Made by a program: the position numbers and the translations under genes
Shown: piece by piece, positions 18,621 to 27,900 of the stretch
Numbering within the stretch: position 1 is the first letter of the stretch
Layout of the letters: each line of letters opens with the position of its first letter
NCBI RefSeq assembly: GCF_007747995.1
Contig: NZ_CP036276.1
Span: 7,554,001 to 7,618,000 of the forward strand
Reading direction: 5' to 3'
From: Symmachiella dynata
Lineage (GTDB): Bacteria; Planctomycetota; Planctomycetia; Planctomycetales; Planctomycetaceae
DNA: 64,000 bases
Notes under the pieces: generated by a model
What the model was told of the DNA's origin: nothing
The model's input: only the letters and a program-made list of their open reading frames with translations
The model's database searches: none

Positions 18621-18788
18621 TTCAAAACCCTCACTGTTGCGTCCCACTGAGACGGATCTGCAAGTCTCCGGAACAAGCGCAACCTGGTTTTGAAACTGTT
18701 TCGACAAGTCGTTTCAAAACCCTCTAACGCGTCTCACTGACATTGATCTGAACGTTTCGAGAACAAGCGCAACCGGGTTTTGAAACTG
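18621..18788. repeat. Two direct copies of a 78-base element with inverted ends, family J
   Basis: Copy 1 spans 18621-18698 and copy 2 spans 18712-18788. Each begins TTCAAAACCCTC, contains GAACAAGCGCAACC and ends GGTTTTGAAACTG, so each has inverted termini (TTTCAAAACC/GGTTTTGAAA). The middle parts have diverged. They lie in the 484-base spacer upstream of the ATP sulfurylase gene; the rest of that spacer shows no gene. Confidence 0.7.
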
Positions 18789-18967
18789 GTTCTAGGGAGT
18801 CTGTTCGTTATCCAACACTTTTGATTCGGAAATTCGCCCACAATCTGCCCACGGGCGTCCAAAGCGATCCCAACCTATTTAATGCGGAGTTGCGTTGTCA
18901 AGCTTGGAATGGGGCTGCCTGTCACATCGTTGAAAAACGGGTGATTTCTCGGTCGGTTCCCTCGAAT

Positions 18968-19789
18968 TCAATCCCGCAGCCCCGCCTCCCGCATCAGCTT
19001 GGCGGTTTGGGTATAGGCTTCTGTGACCCAGGCCTCGATCTCGTCGGGATTGGGTGCGTATTCCAACTCAATCGAAATGGCGCCGTCGATCCCCAATTGC
19101 TTGATTTCCTGCAGGTACGGCGGGAAATCCACCACGCCGCGTCCTGGTGGCAAGTCGCCGTGTACTTTGCCGTCGCAGTCCGAAATGTGCACATGCGTTG
19201 CCTTTCCGGCGAGCCGTTGCAACTGCTCGGGAGCGACGTGTGACAGGCATAAATGCGAGACGTCGATGTTGGCGGCAAAGGCGGGATGCCCGACGTCGTC
19301 AATGAAACGGACCATCGTGTCGACGTCGTTGACTAACGAGAGTTTGAACGGTTCTAGCTCCAAAGCAATTTTAATGCCCAGAGATTCCGCGTACTCGGCC
19401 AACAATCGGCAGTTTTTCACACCGGTGTCCCACTGCTCTTCAGGGGGAATCACTTCTTGATTCCAAATGTATTCGCCAATCACCAACAGCAAATTATCCG
19501 CTTCGAATTCGTAGACCAGATCCAAATGGGCTTTGACGCGTTCGAGGCTGAAGCGTTGCACGCTTTCGTTGAAATCAATCAGCCCGACAGCGACGCAGCA
19601 CAACGATACGATCGGCAAGTCGAGCCGATCACATTCATCCTTGATTAACTTTCGCTCCCGGATATCGATGGACAATGGGTCAACTTGGATATCGATGGTA
19701 TCGAACCCGATTTCCTTGGTTTTTTGGATTCCCCAGGTGGTTTCTCGGCCGGCTTGGGACCAGGCGGAGTTAATCAATCCCAGCTTCAT
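18968..19789 (-). CDS. Sugar phosphate isomerase/epimerase-like TIM barrel protein
   Basis: A 273-residue protein of the AP endonuclease 2/xylose isomerase-like family (PF01261). The barrel landmarks are present: MKLGLINSAWS at the start, GFDTIDIQVDP, IALELEPF (metal-binding Glu), ANIDVSHLCLSH (Asp and His), THVHISDCDG, and AISIELEY near the end (Glu). Planctomycetes have many such genes, generally acting as 3-epimerases or isomerases of sugars; the substrate cannot be read from the sequence. The ATG at 19789 starts the first barrel strand. It is transcribed divergently from the ExbB/D gene set. Confidence 0.85.
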   Translation of the reverse strand: MKLGLINSAWSQAGRETTWGIQKTKEIGFDTIDIQVDPLSIDIRERKLIKDECDRLDLPIVSLCCVAVGLIDFNESVQRFSLERVKAHLDLVYEFEADNLLLVIGEYIWNQEVIPPEEQWDTGVKNCRLLAEYAESLGIKIALELEPFKLSLVNDVDTMVRFIDDVGHPAFAANIDVSHLCLSHVAPEQLQRLAGKATHVHISDCDGKVHGDLPPGRGVVDFPPYLQEIKQLGIDGAISIELEYAPNPDEIEAWVTEAYTQTAKLMREAGLRD

Positions 19790-19934
19790 GGTGTCGTTTC
19801 TCCCGCAAATTTCGTTCTACCTACAAGTCATTTGCCTGCAGTTTGTGTCTGGAAAAAGAATGTGTCGTCGGTTTCGTCGATATTGTTTGCTTGGTTGTGA
19901 TCTTAGCAAACAACCTTTGCGATTGTCGTCCCGT

Positions 19935-19960
19935 CATTGTCAAATCGGTCATTGACAATG
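19935..19960. promoter_or_regulatory. Operator-like inverted repeat overlapping a -35 box
   Basis: Perfect nine-base arms CATTGTCAA (19935-19943) and TTGACAATG (19952-19960) with an eight-base spacer. The right arm contains the TTGACA of the predicted promoter of the downstream gene set, a good position for a repressor. The regulator is unknown. Confidence 0.5.
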
Positions 19961-19981
19961 CTTAAGAGCGGCCTGTAGAAT
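19952..19981 (+). promoter_or_regulatory. Sigma-70-type promoter of the ExbB/ExbD gene set
   Basis: TTGACA (19952-19957), an 18-base spacer, then TAGAAT (19976-19981). A perfect AT-rich palindrome, TATTATTA-G-TAATAATA (19984-20000), follows directly and would cover the start region. The first gene begins at 20097, leaving a leader of about 110 bases. Confidence 0.6.
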
Positions 19982-20096
19982 TTTATTATTAGTAATAATA
20001 CTAATCCCTATTGCGATCAAAAGACATTTCCGTACTCGTCGTCTTTGGTCGCACCTTCCCCCGATTCATCCCCCCCCTCAGCTAGAGGAACCCTCG

Positions 20097-21800
20097 ATGC
20101 AGGGACAATTATTGGGCTACCTCCTTGAGCAACGAATTGCCGGGAGACTGGCATTATCGCTGGTCGTCCTGCTCGTCGTGTCGAGTATTCCTTGCCGCGG
20201 CGCTGAATATGCAACTGAAGCGGAAATCAAAAAGGCCATCGAGAAAAGCAAGACTTTTCTGCTGCAAGATATCGAGAGAGGGACAAATCGAGCGTCAATC
20301 GGAGCAGTGGCGCTGCTGAAAGCAGGGGTCAAGCCGAGCGATAAACGTGTCAAGAAGGTGTTGGACGATTTAGCGAGCCGCTGCCAAGGGGACGAATTCA
20401 AACCCTACAGCAGGCATGCAGGCATCTATGAAGCCACCGTCTACATCATGGCGTTCGCCAATAGCGAACCTGATAAATACAAAGCGGAAATCCAGTTCCT
20501 GGTCGATTGGCTGATAAAATCGCAACGTGCGGACGGCGGTTGGGAATATCCGGATGAAAAAAATTCGGCAGATACCAGCCAATCGCAGTACGCACTGCTG
20601 GGCCTGTGGGAAGCTTCCATTCAAGGGGCTGAGATCGATCCAAGTGTATTTGATCGAGCCGTCCGTTGGCATTTGGCGACTCAAAGAAAAGATGGCGGTT
20701 TTACTTATGAGCCCGGCCAAGCGGGAACAACAAGCTCGACACACAGCATGACTGCCGCTGGAACCGGAAGCTTGCATATCTGCCGGATGTTTATGTTCCC
20801 TTCCACCAAAGATTCAGCTTCACCGTTTGCCGGTGACTCGAGTGCTCGAAAAAAGAAAGCCAGCGATCGGAAGAAGTTCGGTATTTTGGAAGATCCTGAC
20901 CTCGTGGAGGCGGAATTAGAAAAATCGGCGACCAAAAGTGCGCCACGCAGAACCGTTGGCGGTGCTGCGCTGAATGCGAGTATCGGGAGGAGTCTGGGCT
21001 GGTTGAACCAAAACTTCGTCGTGAGAAACCCGACCGGTTGGCCGATGTACTATCTCTATAGCCTGGAACGGGCGATGGCGTTGGCGAATATCGAGGAACA
21101 ACTGGGAAATCATGCCTGGTATCGCGAAGGAGCGACGCATCTCGTTCGATCGCAAAATGAGCGTGGGGATTGGCGAGGAAATGGCGGACCGGGGCCCAGT
21201 ACAGCTTTCGGATTGATGTTTCTGACGCGGGCGACACACAAGACGCTCGGCCGTCGTCGTGTCCGTCGGAAAATCGGCGGGGGACTTCTCGCCGGTGGTC
21301 GCGGATTGCCGGATGATTTGAGCAGCACCTCAATCGAAGGCGGTACTGTCAAACAACGAAAAATGACCGGGCCGGTGGATGAACTGCTTGCCGTTTTAGA
21401 AGATCCCAAAAATGCCAATTTCTTCCAGGCCCAAGAGGCTTTGGTCGAAACCGTTATCTTGGGGGACCCCAAGGCCTTGGTGGGCAAAACCGACAAGTTG
21501 CTCAAATTGGCATCAACAAAAAATGACGAAGTCCGACGGACCGCAATGTGGGCTTTGGGCCGCAGTCAGGACATCACTGTCGTCCCGACTTTGATCCAAG
21601 CACTCAGTGACCCGAACCTGGACACCATGGTTGAAGCTCGCAATGCACTGCGATTCATTAGCAAGCGGATTGACGGTTTCGGACTACCGGCCCAGCCCAG
21701 TGACAAAGAACGTGAACGTGCCATCGCACGCTGGAAGAAGTGGTATCTGACCGTACGACCTTATGATGAACAGGACGACCTACTGACGGTGGAGCAGTAG
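20097..21800 (+). CDS. Exported squalene-cyclase-like alpha-toroid protein with HEAT repeats
   Basis: A 567-residue protein with a signal peptide (hydrophobic core LALSLVVLLVVSSIPCRG). Residues about 40-400 contain prenyltransferase/squalene oxidase-type alpha/alpha repeats with QW-like motifs: SQRADGGWEYP, TQRKDGGFTYEP and SQNERGDWRGNGG. No cyclase DXDD motif is seen, so it is probably a binding scaffold and not a terpene cyclase. Residues about 430-540 form HEAT-like repeats (KNDEVRRTAMWALGRSQD). The protein should be periplasmic. It is the first gene after the promoter at 19952 and probably opens the ExbB/D operon. Confidence 0.82.
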   Translation: MQGQLLGYLLEQRIAGRLALSLVVLLVVSSIPCRGAEYATEAEIKKAIEKSKTFLLQDIERGTNRASIGAVALLKAGVKPSDKRVKKVLDDLASRCQGDEFKPYSRHAGIYEATVYIMAFANSEPDKYKAEIQFLVDWLIKSQRADGGWEYPDEKNSADTSQSQYALLGLWEASIQGAEIDPSVFDRAVRWHLATQRKDGGFTYEPGQAGTTSSTHSMTAAGTGSLHICRMFMFPSTKDSASPFAGDSSARKKKASDRKKFGILEDPDLVEAELEKSATKSAPRRTVGGAALNASIGRSLGWLNQNFVVRNPTGWPMYYLYSLERAMALANIEEQLGNHAWYREGATHLVRSQNERGDWRGNGGPGPSTAFGLMFLTRATHKTLGRRRVRRKIGGGLLAGGRGLPDDLSSTSIEGGTVKQRKMTGPVDELLAVLEDPKNANFFQAQEALVETVILGDPKALVGKTDKLLKLASTKNDEVRRTAMWALGRSQDITVVPTLIQALSDPNLDTMVEARNALRFISKRIDGFGLPAQPSDKERERAIARWKKWYLTVRPYDEQDDLLTVEQ

Positions 21801-21924
21801 CTGAGTTTCTTTTCGTCCTTGACCATTGCCGCTTGAATACTTCTCTCCCATTTCGATCCTTTATTGCAGATGTAACCCACCGCCGAGTCCAATTAGCTTT
21901 GCCGATTGACCGCCTTTAACCGGT

Positions 21925-22863
21925 ATGTCATTGGCACACTTTCTCTCAAAGCAGCAACGCCCGCCGATGCCTTCAAAACGTGAAAAGTCAAAACCATCTC
22001 ACACACCCGTGCTAGATGTCACCCGCTACGATAAAGTCGCAGCTTGGTTGATTGCGCTGGTCGTCGGGATATCGCTGGCAGCCTCATGGGAGGTGGCCTT
22101 GCATTTCATCAATCGCCCCGCGCAGGCCAGTGATGCGGTGGCCATGGAGTTTATTGAAGTGGCCGGCGGCAGTGAGGATGGGGCCATTGATGAGACGTTG
22201 CTGTTAGAGTCGCCCGCCGAAGAAACCGCCGATCCCTCATTGGCCGAAGTCGAATCGGAAGAGGTCGAGGTTCAAGAATTGTTAGACAACGTCATCGACC
22301 TGGCCGACCAAGCGGTGGAGCAGACCAATCGCCAACTCGAACTCGATGCGGTGAACGCCGGCAAGCCGGGCAGCGCTTCGGGAACCGGTCGCCGCGCTTT
22401 GGGCATTGGCGATGGCCAAGGAGGACTGCCCCGTGACCAACGCTGGTTTTTCCGCTACGACGATCAAATCACCCTTGATGAATACGCGCGACGACTCGAC
22501 CACTTCGGTGTTGTGCTGGGGGTAATTCAAGGCAAGGAATTGGCCTATGTGTCAAATTTTTCCAAAGCGCGACCGGATGTGAAGCGGGTGAAATCCGGTG
22601 AAGGCGAGAAGCGGTTGTATTTGACATGGCAAGGGGGCGGACGCCGCGCGGCGGATGCCCAACTCTTTAAAAAAGCTGGAATCGACGTAACCGGTTTGAG
22701 CATTTTTCAATTCGTTCCGGGCAAGCTGGAAAATGAACTGGCCCAGTTGGAACGTGAGTATCAGAACCGTCCCGCTGAACAGATTCGCCGGACTTACTTC
22801 GTCATTAAAAAGGCGGGGACCGGCTACAATTTCGTCGTGACACGACAAATTCTCTTCCGTTGA
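21925..22863 (+). CDS. Single-span inner-membrane protein in TonB position
   Basis: A 312-residue protein with a basic cytoplasmic N terminus (KREKSKPS), one membrane span (about residues 40-60, WLIALVVGISLAAS), an acidic periplasmic stretch rich in Glu and Asp (about 80-135), and a C-terminal domain of about 140 residues ending TGYNFVVTRQILFR. The N-in, one-span, extended-linker layout and its place directly before ExbB are like TonB or TolA, but I do not recognise a TonB C-terminal fold. The start is uncertain: ATG 21925 or ATG 21967, neither with a clear ribosome site. It ends 30 bases before ExbB. Confidence 0.7.
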   Translation: MSLAHFLSKQQRPPMPSKREKSKPSHTPVLDVTRYDKVAAWLIALVVGISLAASWEVALHFINRPAQASDAVAMEFIEVAGGSEDGAIDETLLLESPAEETADPSLAEVESEEVEVQELLDNVIDLADQAVEQTNRQLELDAVNAGKPGSASGTGRRALGIGDGQGGLPRDQRWFFRYDDQITLDEYARRLDHFGVVLGVIQGKELAYVSNFSKARPDVKRVKSGEGEKRLYLTWQGGGRRAADAQLFKKAGIDVTGLSIFQFVPGKLENELAQLEREYQNRPAEQIRRTYFVIKKAGTGYNFVVTRQILFR

Positions 22864-22893
22864 ACTTACGCTACTTAGAATTGGTTAACACGA

Positions 22894-23562
22894 ATGGACT
22901 TTACGCAAATTCTCGACTGGGGCGGCAACTTCATCTACGCGATGTTGGCATTGGTCGCCCTGTACGGCGCCTTTACTGTCATCCTGTTGTTGCGCCGCAT
23001 CCAAGAGAAACAATTTTCCAACGCTGCTGCCGACGAATTTCTGGAGCAGGTCCGAGAAAAACTGCAAACAAAAGATTTCGACGGTGTCGCCGAGTTGTGT
23101 GACTCGCCCGCTTATTGGAGCAAAGCTGTTCCGCAATTGGTGCTCTTTGCCCTGAATAAAAAAGAGCAGACGATGAGCCGCTTGCGTCGCGGATTGGCGG
23201 AAACGTTCGAGCGCGAAATTCTGGCCGACTTGGAATACCGCATGTCGTGGGTGGGCACGATCGTCAAAAGTGCTCCGATGTTGGGGTTGCTGGGAACGGT
23301 CATCGGTATGATCAGCGCGTTTCAACAATTGGATCTCGCGCAAAGCGCTGGGGGCGAAGGGGGCGAACAACTCGCCGGTGCCATCAGTGTGGCCTTGTTC
23401 ACAACCGCGGCCGGTTTGGCGGTGGCCATTCCGCTGGTCCTTGCCGGGGCGTTGATCAATGTTCGCATTGGCCGCCTGCAAGATGGCGTCCAGCATTGGA
23501 TCGGTGAATTTTTGGATGACTACGAGGTCGCCGTGGGCAGTGCGGGAGGGCGGGACAGTTGA
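22894..23562 (+). CDS. MotA/TolQ/ExbB proton channel family protein
   Basis: A 222-residue inner-membrane protein, the channel subunit that forms a pentamer around ExbD/TolR dimers and uses the proton gradient. Span 1 is near residues 14-34; the family hallmark APMLGLLGTVIGMI is near residue 130, and TTAAGLAVAIPLVLAGALIN forms the third span (about 168-192). Length and order match ExbB/TolQ. The stop overlaps the start of the next gene (TTGA), so the two are translationally coupled. Confidence 0.93.
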   Translation: MDFTQILDWGGNFIYAMLALVALYGAFTVILLLRRIQEKQFSNAAADEFLEQVREKLQTKDFDGVAELCDSPAYWSKAVPQLVLFALNKKEQTMSRLRRGLAETFEREILADLEYRMSWVGTIVKSAPMLGLLGTVIGMISAFQQLDLAQSAGGEGGEQLAGAISVALFTTAAGLAVAIPLVLAGALINVRIGRLQDGVQHWIGEFLDDYEVAVGSAGGRDS

Positions 23563-24014
23563 GACGACGCCGAAACGCCCTTGCTGATGATGAGGGCGGA
23601 CAATTCAAAACCAACAAACGTGAGCAAGAAGCGGATTTAGACATCACGCCGATGATCGACGTCACGTTTTTGCTGCTCATCTATTTCCTGGTCAAGTCCA
23701 CGATGGACCCCTCCGAAGCATTGGATTTGCCCAAGGCCAAATACGGAGACGGTATCAACGGCAATCAAAGCACGGCCATCACAATCAAGGCGGGACGCAA
23801 TGAAATCGCTTCGATCTTGTTAGACGATGGCCGCGAGGTGGATGTCGATGACGTGCGGAGGCATGTCGAAGAACAAGTTGCCGCCGGCGTGAACAAGGTG
23901 ATGATTCAAGCGGAACGCGAAATCTCACACGGCGACGTACAAAATGTAGCCCGCGCGATTGCGGAGATCGAAGGTGTGGAGTTCTTCATCGCAGTCGAAG
24001 AAAAAGAACCGTGA
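23559..24014 (+). CDS. ExbD/TolR family protein, first copy
   Basis: A 151-residue protein with one membrane span that begins with the hallmark DITPMIDVTFLLLIYFLV (about residues 29-46). The Asp in MIDV is the proton-carrying residue known from ExbD and TolR. A periplasmic domain with the usual beta-alpha pattern (STAITIKAGRNEI, KVMIQAEREISHGDV) follows. It starts at TTG overlapping the ExbB stop by four bases, with GGAGGGCGGG just upstream, which supports the start and coupling. Confidence 0.92.
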   Translation: MRRRRNALADDEGGQFKTNKREQEADLDITPMIDVTFLLLIYFLVKSTMDPSEALDLPKAKYGDGINGNQSTAITIKAGRNEIASILLDDGREVDVDDVRRHVEEQVAAGVNKVMIQAEREISHGDVQNVARAIAEIEGVEFFIAVEEKEP

Positions 24015-24160
24015 TGTGCCGCGCGATTGGCAAGAAGGCCGGCCTCAAGCTGGCCGATTGCTGTGAGTCGCTATTGCTATTTGAAACGATCCTCCCTCAG
24101 CAGGGTGTGGAATAACAAATTTTGGTGATCCGCTGTTTGACATCAGCGGCAAAAAATACG

Positions 24161-24790
24161 ATGCCCATCAAATTCCGCTGTGCCCATTGCGGCAAAAAAA
24201 TCAAAATCACCTCGCGAGCCGCCGGACGAAATGTCAATTGTCCGAAGTGCGGTGACACCGCCCGGGTTCCGTCGCCGAATTCTCTCAAGCGTGCCAGCAA
24301 GCCGTATCAGCCGCATCAGTATCTCGATACCGAAGCAGAGGTGGGAGATTTTCAGCTCCGCAAGCGTGCGACGTCCGAGGATGATTTGGACCTAACCCCG
24401 ATGGTCGACGTGACGTTTCAGTTGCTGATTTTTTTCATTTTGACCGCGAGCATGAGTTTGCAAAAGGCAATTGCCGTTCCGCCCCCCGATCCGCAACGGG
24501 AAGGGGCGCAATCGACGCCGATTTCGCTGGAAGACCTGGAGGTCGATTCGATCATCGTGGAAATCCAAGCGGACAATACCATTATCGTCGACGACGAACC
24601 GTTGGCGGCCGACAGCAACCTTGCGGAAATGTTGCAACAATCCATGGACTCCTCGGGTCGCCACGAAATGGTGATCAATGCCCATGCAGATTCCTTTCAT
24701 GAAACGACCGTAACCGTGTTTGATGCGGCAAACGAAGTCGGCATGCAAAAAATCCGCATGACGACAACCGGCGGCGAGGATGACGAATAG
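24161..24790 (+). CDS. ExbD/TolR family protein with N-terminal zinc ribbon
   Basis: A 209-residue protein. The N terminus MPIKFRCAHCGKKIKITSRA and NCPKCGD form a CxxC...CxxC zinc ribbon of the kind found at the start of many planctomycete proteins. A linker leads to the ExbD hallmark DLTPMVDVTFQLLIFFIL (about residues 78-95) with the conserved Asp, then a periplasmic domain. The ribbon must be cytoplasmic, so this second ExbD offers a docking site on the inner side. ATG 24161 was chosen because it starts the ribbon; 146 bases separate it from the first ExbD gene. Confidence 0.9.
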   Translation: MPIKFRCAHCGKKIKITSRAAGRNVNCPKCGDTARVPSPNSLKRASKPYQPHQYLDTEAEVGDFQLRKRATSEDDLDLTPMVDVTFQLLIFFILTASMSLQKAIAVPPPDPQREGAQSTPISLEDLEVDSIIVEIQADNTIIVDDEPLAADSNLAEMLQQSMDSSGRHEMVINAHADSFHETTVTVFDAANEVGMQKIRMTTTGGEDDE

Positions 24791-24944
24791 CCCCGGTCGA
24801 CTATTGCTGCCGGCAGCGGTGGCGACGACTGATTTATTGACCTACTGGCGAATGTCCCGAATTTGATTTTTATGACGTGAAGATGACGTCATGAACCGGT
24901 TTTGACACCGCCTTCAGCATTTACCAAAAACGACCGAGCACGAT

Positions 24945-27900
24945 ATGCCCGCCCTCGAAATTCGACTTCCCTCCGGTCCGAATGACTTCGTTCAACTTTC
25001 TAAGGAAATTCCGATTTCGATCGGTAGTCATCCTTCGAATGATGTCTCCATCGACGACGCGAGCGTTGCGCCCATGCATTGCCGCGTGAGTTGGCAAAAA
25101 TACTCCTACCGGGTCAATTCAGCGGCCGGGTCTGAGGTCTTGTTGAACGGAAAAGAAGTCGCCAAGGCGTCGCTAAAGGTTGGCGATGTAATTTCCATTG
25201 GCAAAGCGAAAATCACTGTGGTCGATGGAAATCGGGCTGGGCACGACGATCAGGCGCAGGCGGACATCAGCGAGTTTGAGTTAAAACCGTTGGACTCCGA
25301 TGAGACGATTCGCGCCAATCGAGAAGCAGCATTGCACGAGCCGCTGCAGGAAGAACCAGTGGCCACTGAGAAGGCCCCGCCGGAAAACGATCCGCCTTCA
25401 AAAAATCGTCGCAAAAAGAAGCAACAACGCGTTCCCGCACCGTCCTCTGAGTCGGTGGCAGAATTGAGCATGGGCGACATTCTAGCCAGCGACGACGCAT
25501 TGCCGACGACGGGATCGTCGAGTAAAGATTCCAAACGATCGCGGGCAGACAAGTCGTCGAAAAAAGATCGCGCGTCGGAGAAAACGAAGACGAAAACGTC
25601 ATGGAACGGCGGGCGCGCCGTTCGCCCAGGTGAACGCAATATCCTGCAATCCCCGTTGGTACTGACATTGGGTGGCGGGGGATTGATCCTGCTGTTACTG
25701 GCGCTGACCTTCCGGTTTATGAACAACCGCCAAGAAGTGGATGGGCGATTTCAAGAAGCGGCGGTTGCGAAACAGGAAGGGAAATACGCTCAAGCGATTA
25801 AGGCATTTGAGCGGTTCCTGATCAATTATCCCCGCGATTCCTCCACCAACAACGCGCAGATTCAATTGGGCTTAACGCGGATCCAACAACACGTATCGGG
25901 TTCGACGCCGGCGTGGGAATTGGGATTGCAGTCGGTCCACGAGTACCGCCAAAAATCGAAGGACCTGCCGGAATTCAGCGAAGAGGCCAACGCGCAGGAG
26001 TTGGAGGGATACATCAAGAAAATTACGCTGGGGGCGGCAACCAGCGCGAAAAACAATCTCGATCCCGCGTTGTTGGAGATCTCCGCCGAGGCGGGGACAT
26101 TGCTTAAGCGGATCGGTGTGGACAAGAAAGAGACGGAAGAACATCTCGCCCGCGTTGGACGTGTGGCGAAAGAGGCCAATGACGCGATCCTGAAACGAAA
26201 CACCTTTGACGCTGCTGTCGCAAAAATCACAGAAGCATTGGCTGCATCGCAGGCGATTGCCGCTCTTGATGAGCGACGGGCTCTGCTGGCGCGGTATCCT
26301 GATTTTGCGTCCCATCGCGAAATCAAAAAGCTGATGGAACAGGCACTGGAACTCGAAAAATCCACGGTCACCCGCGAAGCTGAGTCGGTCGCCGCGACGA
26401 CAACCGAACGAGAATCAGACGTCGCTTCGGTCTTGTCGTTGGTTCGTCATTCCCGCGCACAAAGTGGTAACAAATCCGAGAACTCGAGCGTGGTTGTCCT
26501 GTCGGAAAACTCATGTATGGCGGTCGACACCATCAACGGGACCCCGCTGTGGAGTCGCACGATCGGCTACGACACGCCGTTTTTTCCGCTCGAACAAACG
26601 GTTCCCGATCCGGCGCTGTTGATGTTTGATACGCGGAATAATGAGTTGCTGCTGGTCTCCAAAGCAGACGGGAAACTGATTTGGCGAAACGCTGTCTCCT
26701 CGCGTGCTTCGGGCAGTCCGGTCGTAAACGAAGGTCAAGTGTTTCTGCCCACGACCGACGGCGAACTGTGCCAATTCGATTTAGAAACCGGTGAACTGAC
26801 TGCGAAGTTGAAATTCGCACAACCCATTTCGTCCGCTCCAGCGATTTCGGAGTCGGGAGAGTATCTGTTTGTCGCCGGGCACCAAGGAGTGATTTACATT
26901 CTCTCCCGCCGCCCGTTGGAGTGTATACAAGTCTTTGACAGCGGGCATGCTCCGGGAGTCATTGAAGCTCCATTGATGGCCATGGGGCCTTATCTGTTGG
27001 CGATCGAAAATAGTCAGGCGAACAACTGCAACTTCCGGCTTTATGATGTGACCGAGGCGGACAAAGGTCTGAATGAGGTCGCGTCCTATCAAGCTGTCAG
27101 CGAACTTTTGGGACATGTCAAAGACACACCCGTGTTGCGGGGAAATCGCATGTTTGTCCCCTCCAGCGGCGAACGTGTCACTGCGTTTACCGTTACAGAA
27201 GAAGATGGGCAAAAGCCGCTCTCCTATGTCGACAGTTCGCAGAACGAATCTCCGATTGGCTGCCCGATTTATTTGGCGGTCGGTCCCGATGACCAAATGT
27301 GGATGGCTGCACGCGATTTGCGGAAGTTTCAACTCACGCTGGACCATCTGGAAGAAGAGGTCAAGCAGCGGATGCGAGTGGGACTGTGTGCCCAACCGCT
27401 GCAGGTCGAAGGGAATTCGATTTTTGTTGCTGGACGGTTTCCGGCAAGCCGCGCGGTCTTCTTTCGCGGAGTCGATCGGCAAGCCATGTCGGGACAATGG
27501 TTGGTAGTTGTCGGGGCACCGATCTTGGCGACCGCTGCACCGAACCCGAGTGATAATTCAATCGTCTGCGTGACCGCTGCCGGCGATCTGTTTCTCGTAA
27601 CAGCAAAACGAATTAGCGAAGGGGGCATCGACACGCGGCCGCTGGCGCAATTGAAGATTCAGGACGACCCCGAGGCCGCCTATCATGCGAAACGACTCGC
27701 CGATGGTCGAATGGTGGTTTATACCACCGGGGCCAAACCACATTTGTGGGTGGTCAATTCTGGCGGCGGTATTGATTCGGAGTTGGCGCTCAAAGAGCCG
27801 CTGCAAATCGCCCCCGTCGAATTCGGCAAATCTCTGGTCCTGCCGCTGCCTGGAAAATTGCAACTGCTGGGCCGTTCAGCATCGGGAGGACGCGTGCAGG

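Noticed and set aside
18621-18788. Possible CRISPR array
   Set aside because: Only two units, about 78 bases long, with diverged interiors and no cas genes; better described as a duplicated palindromic element.
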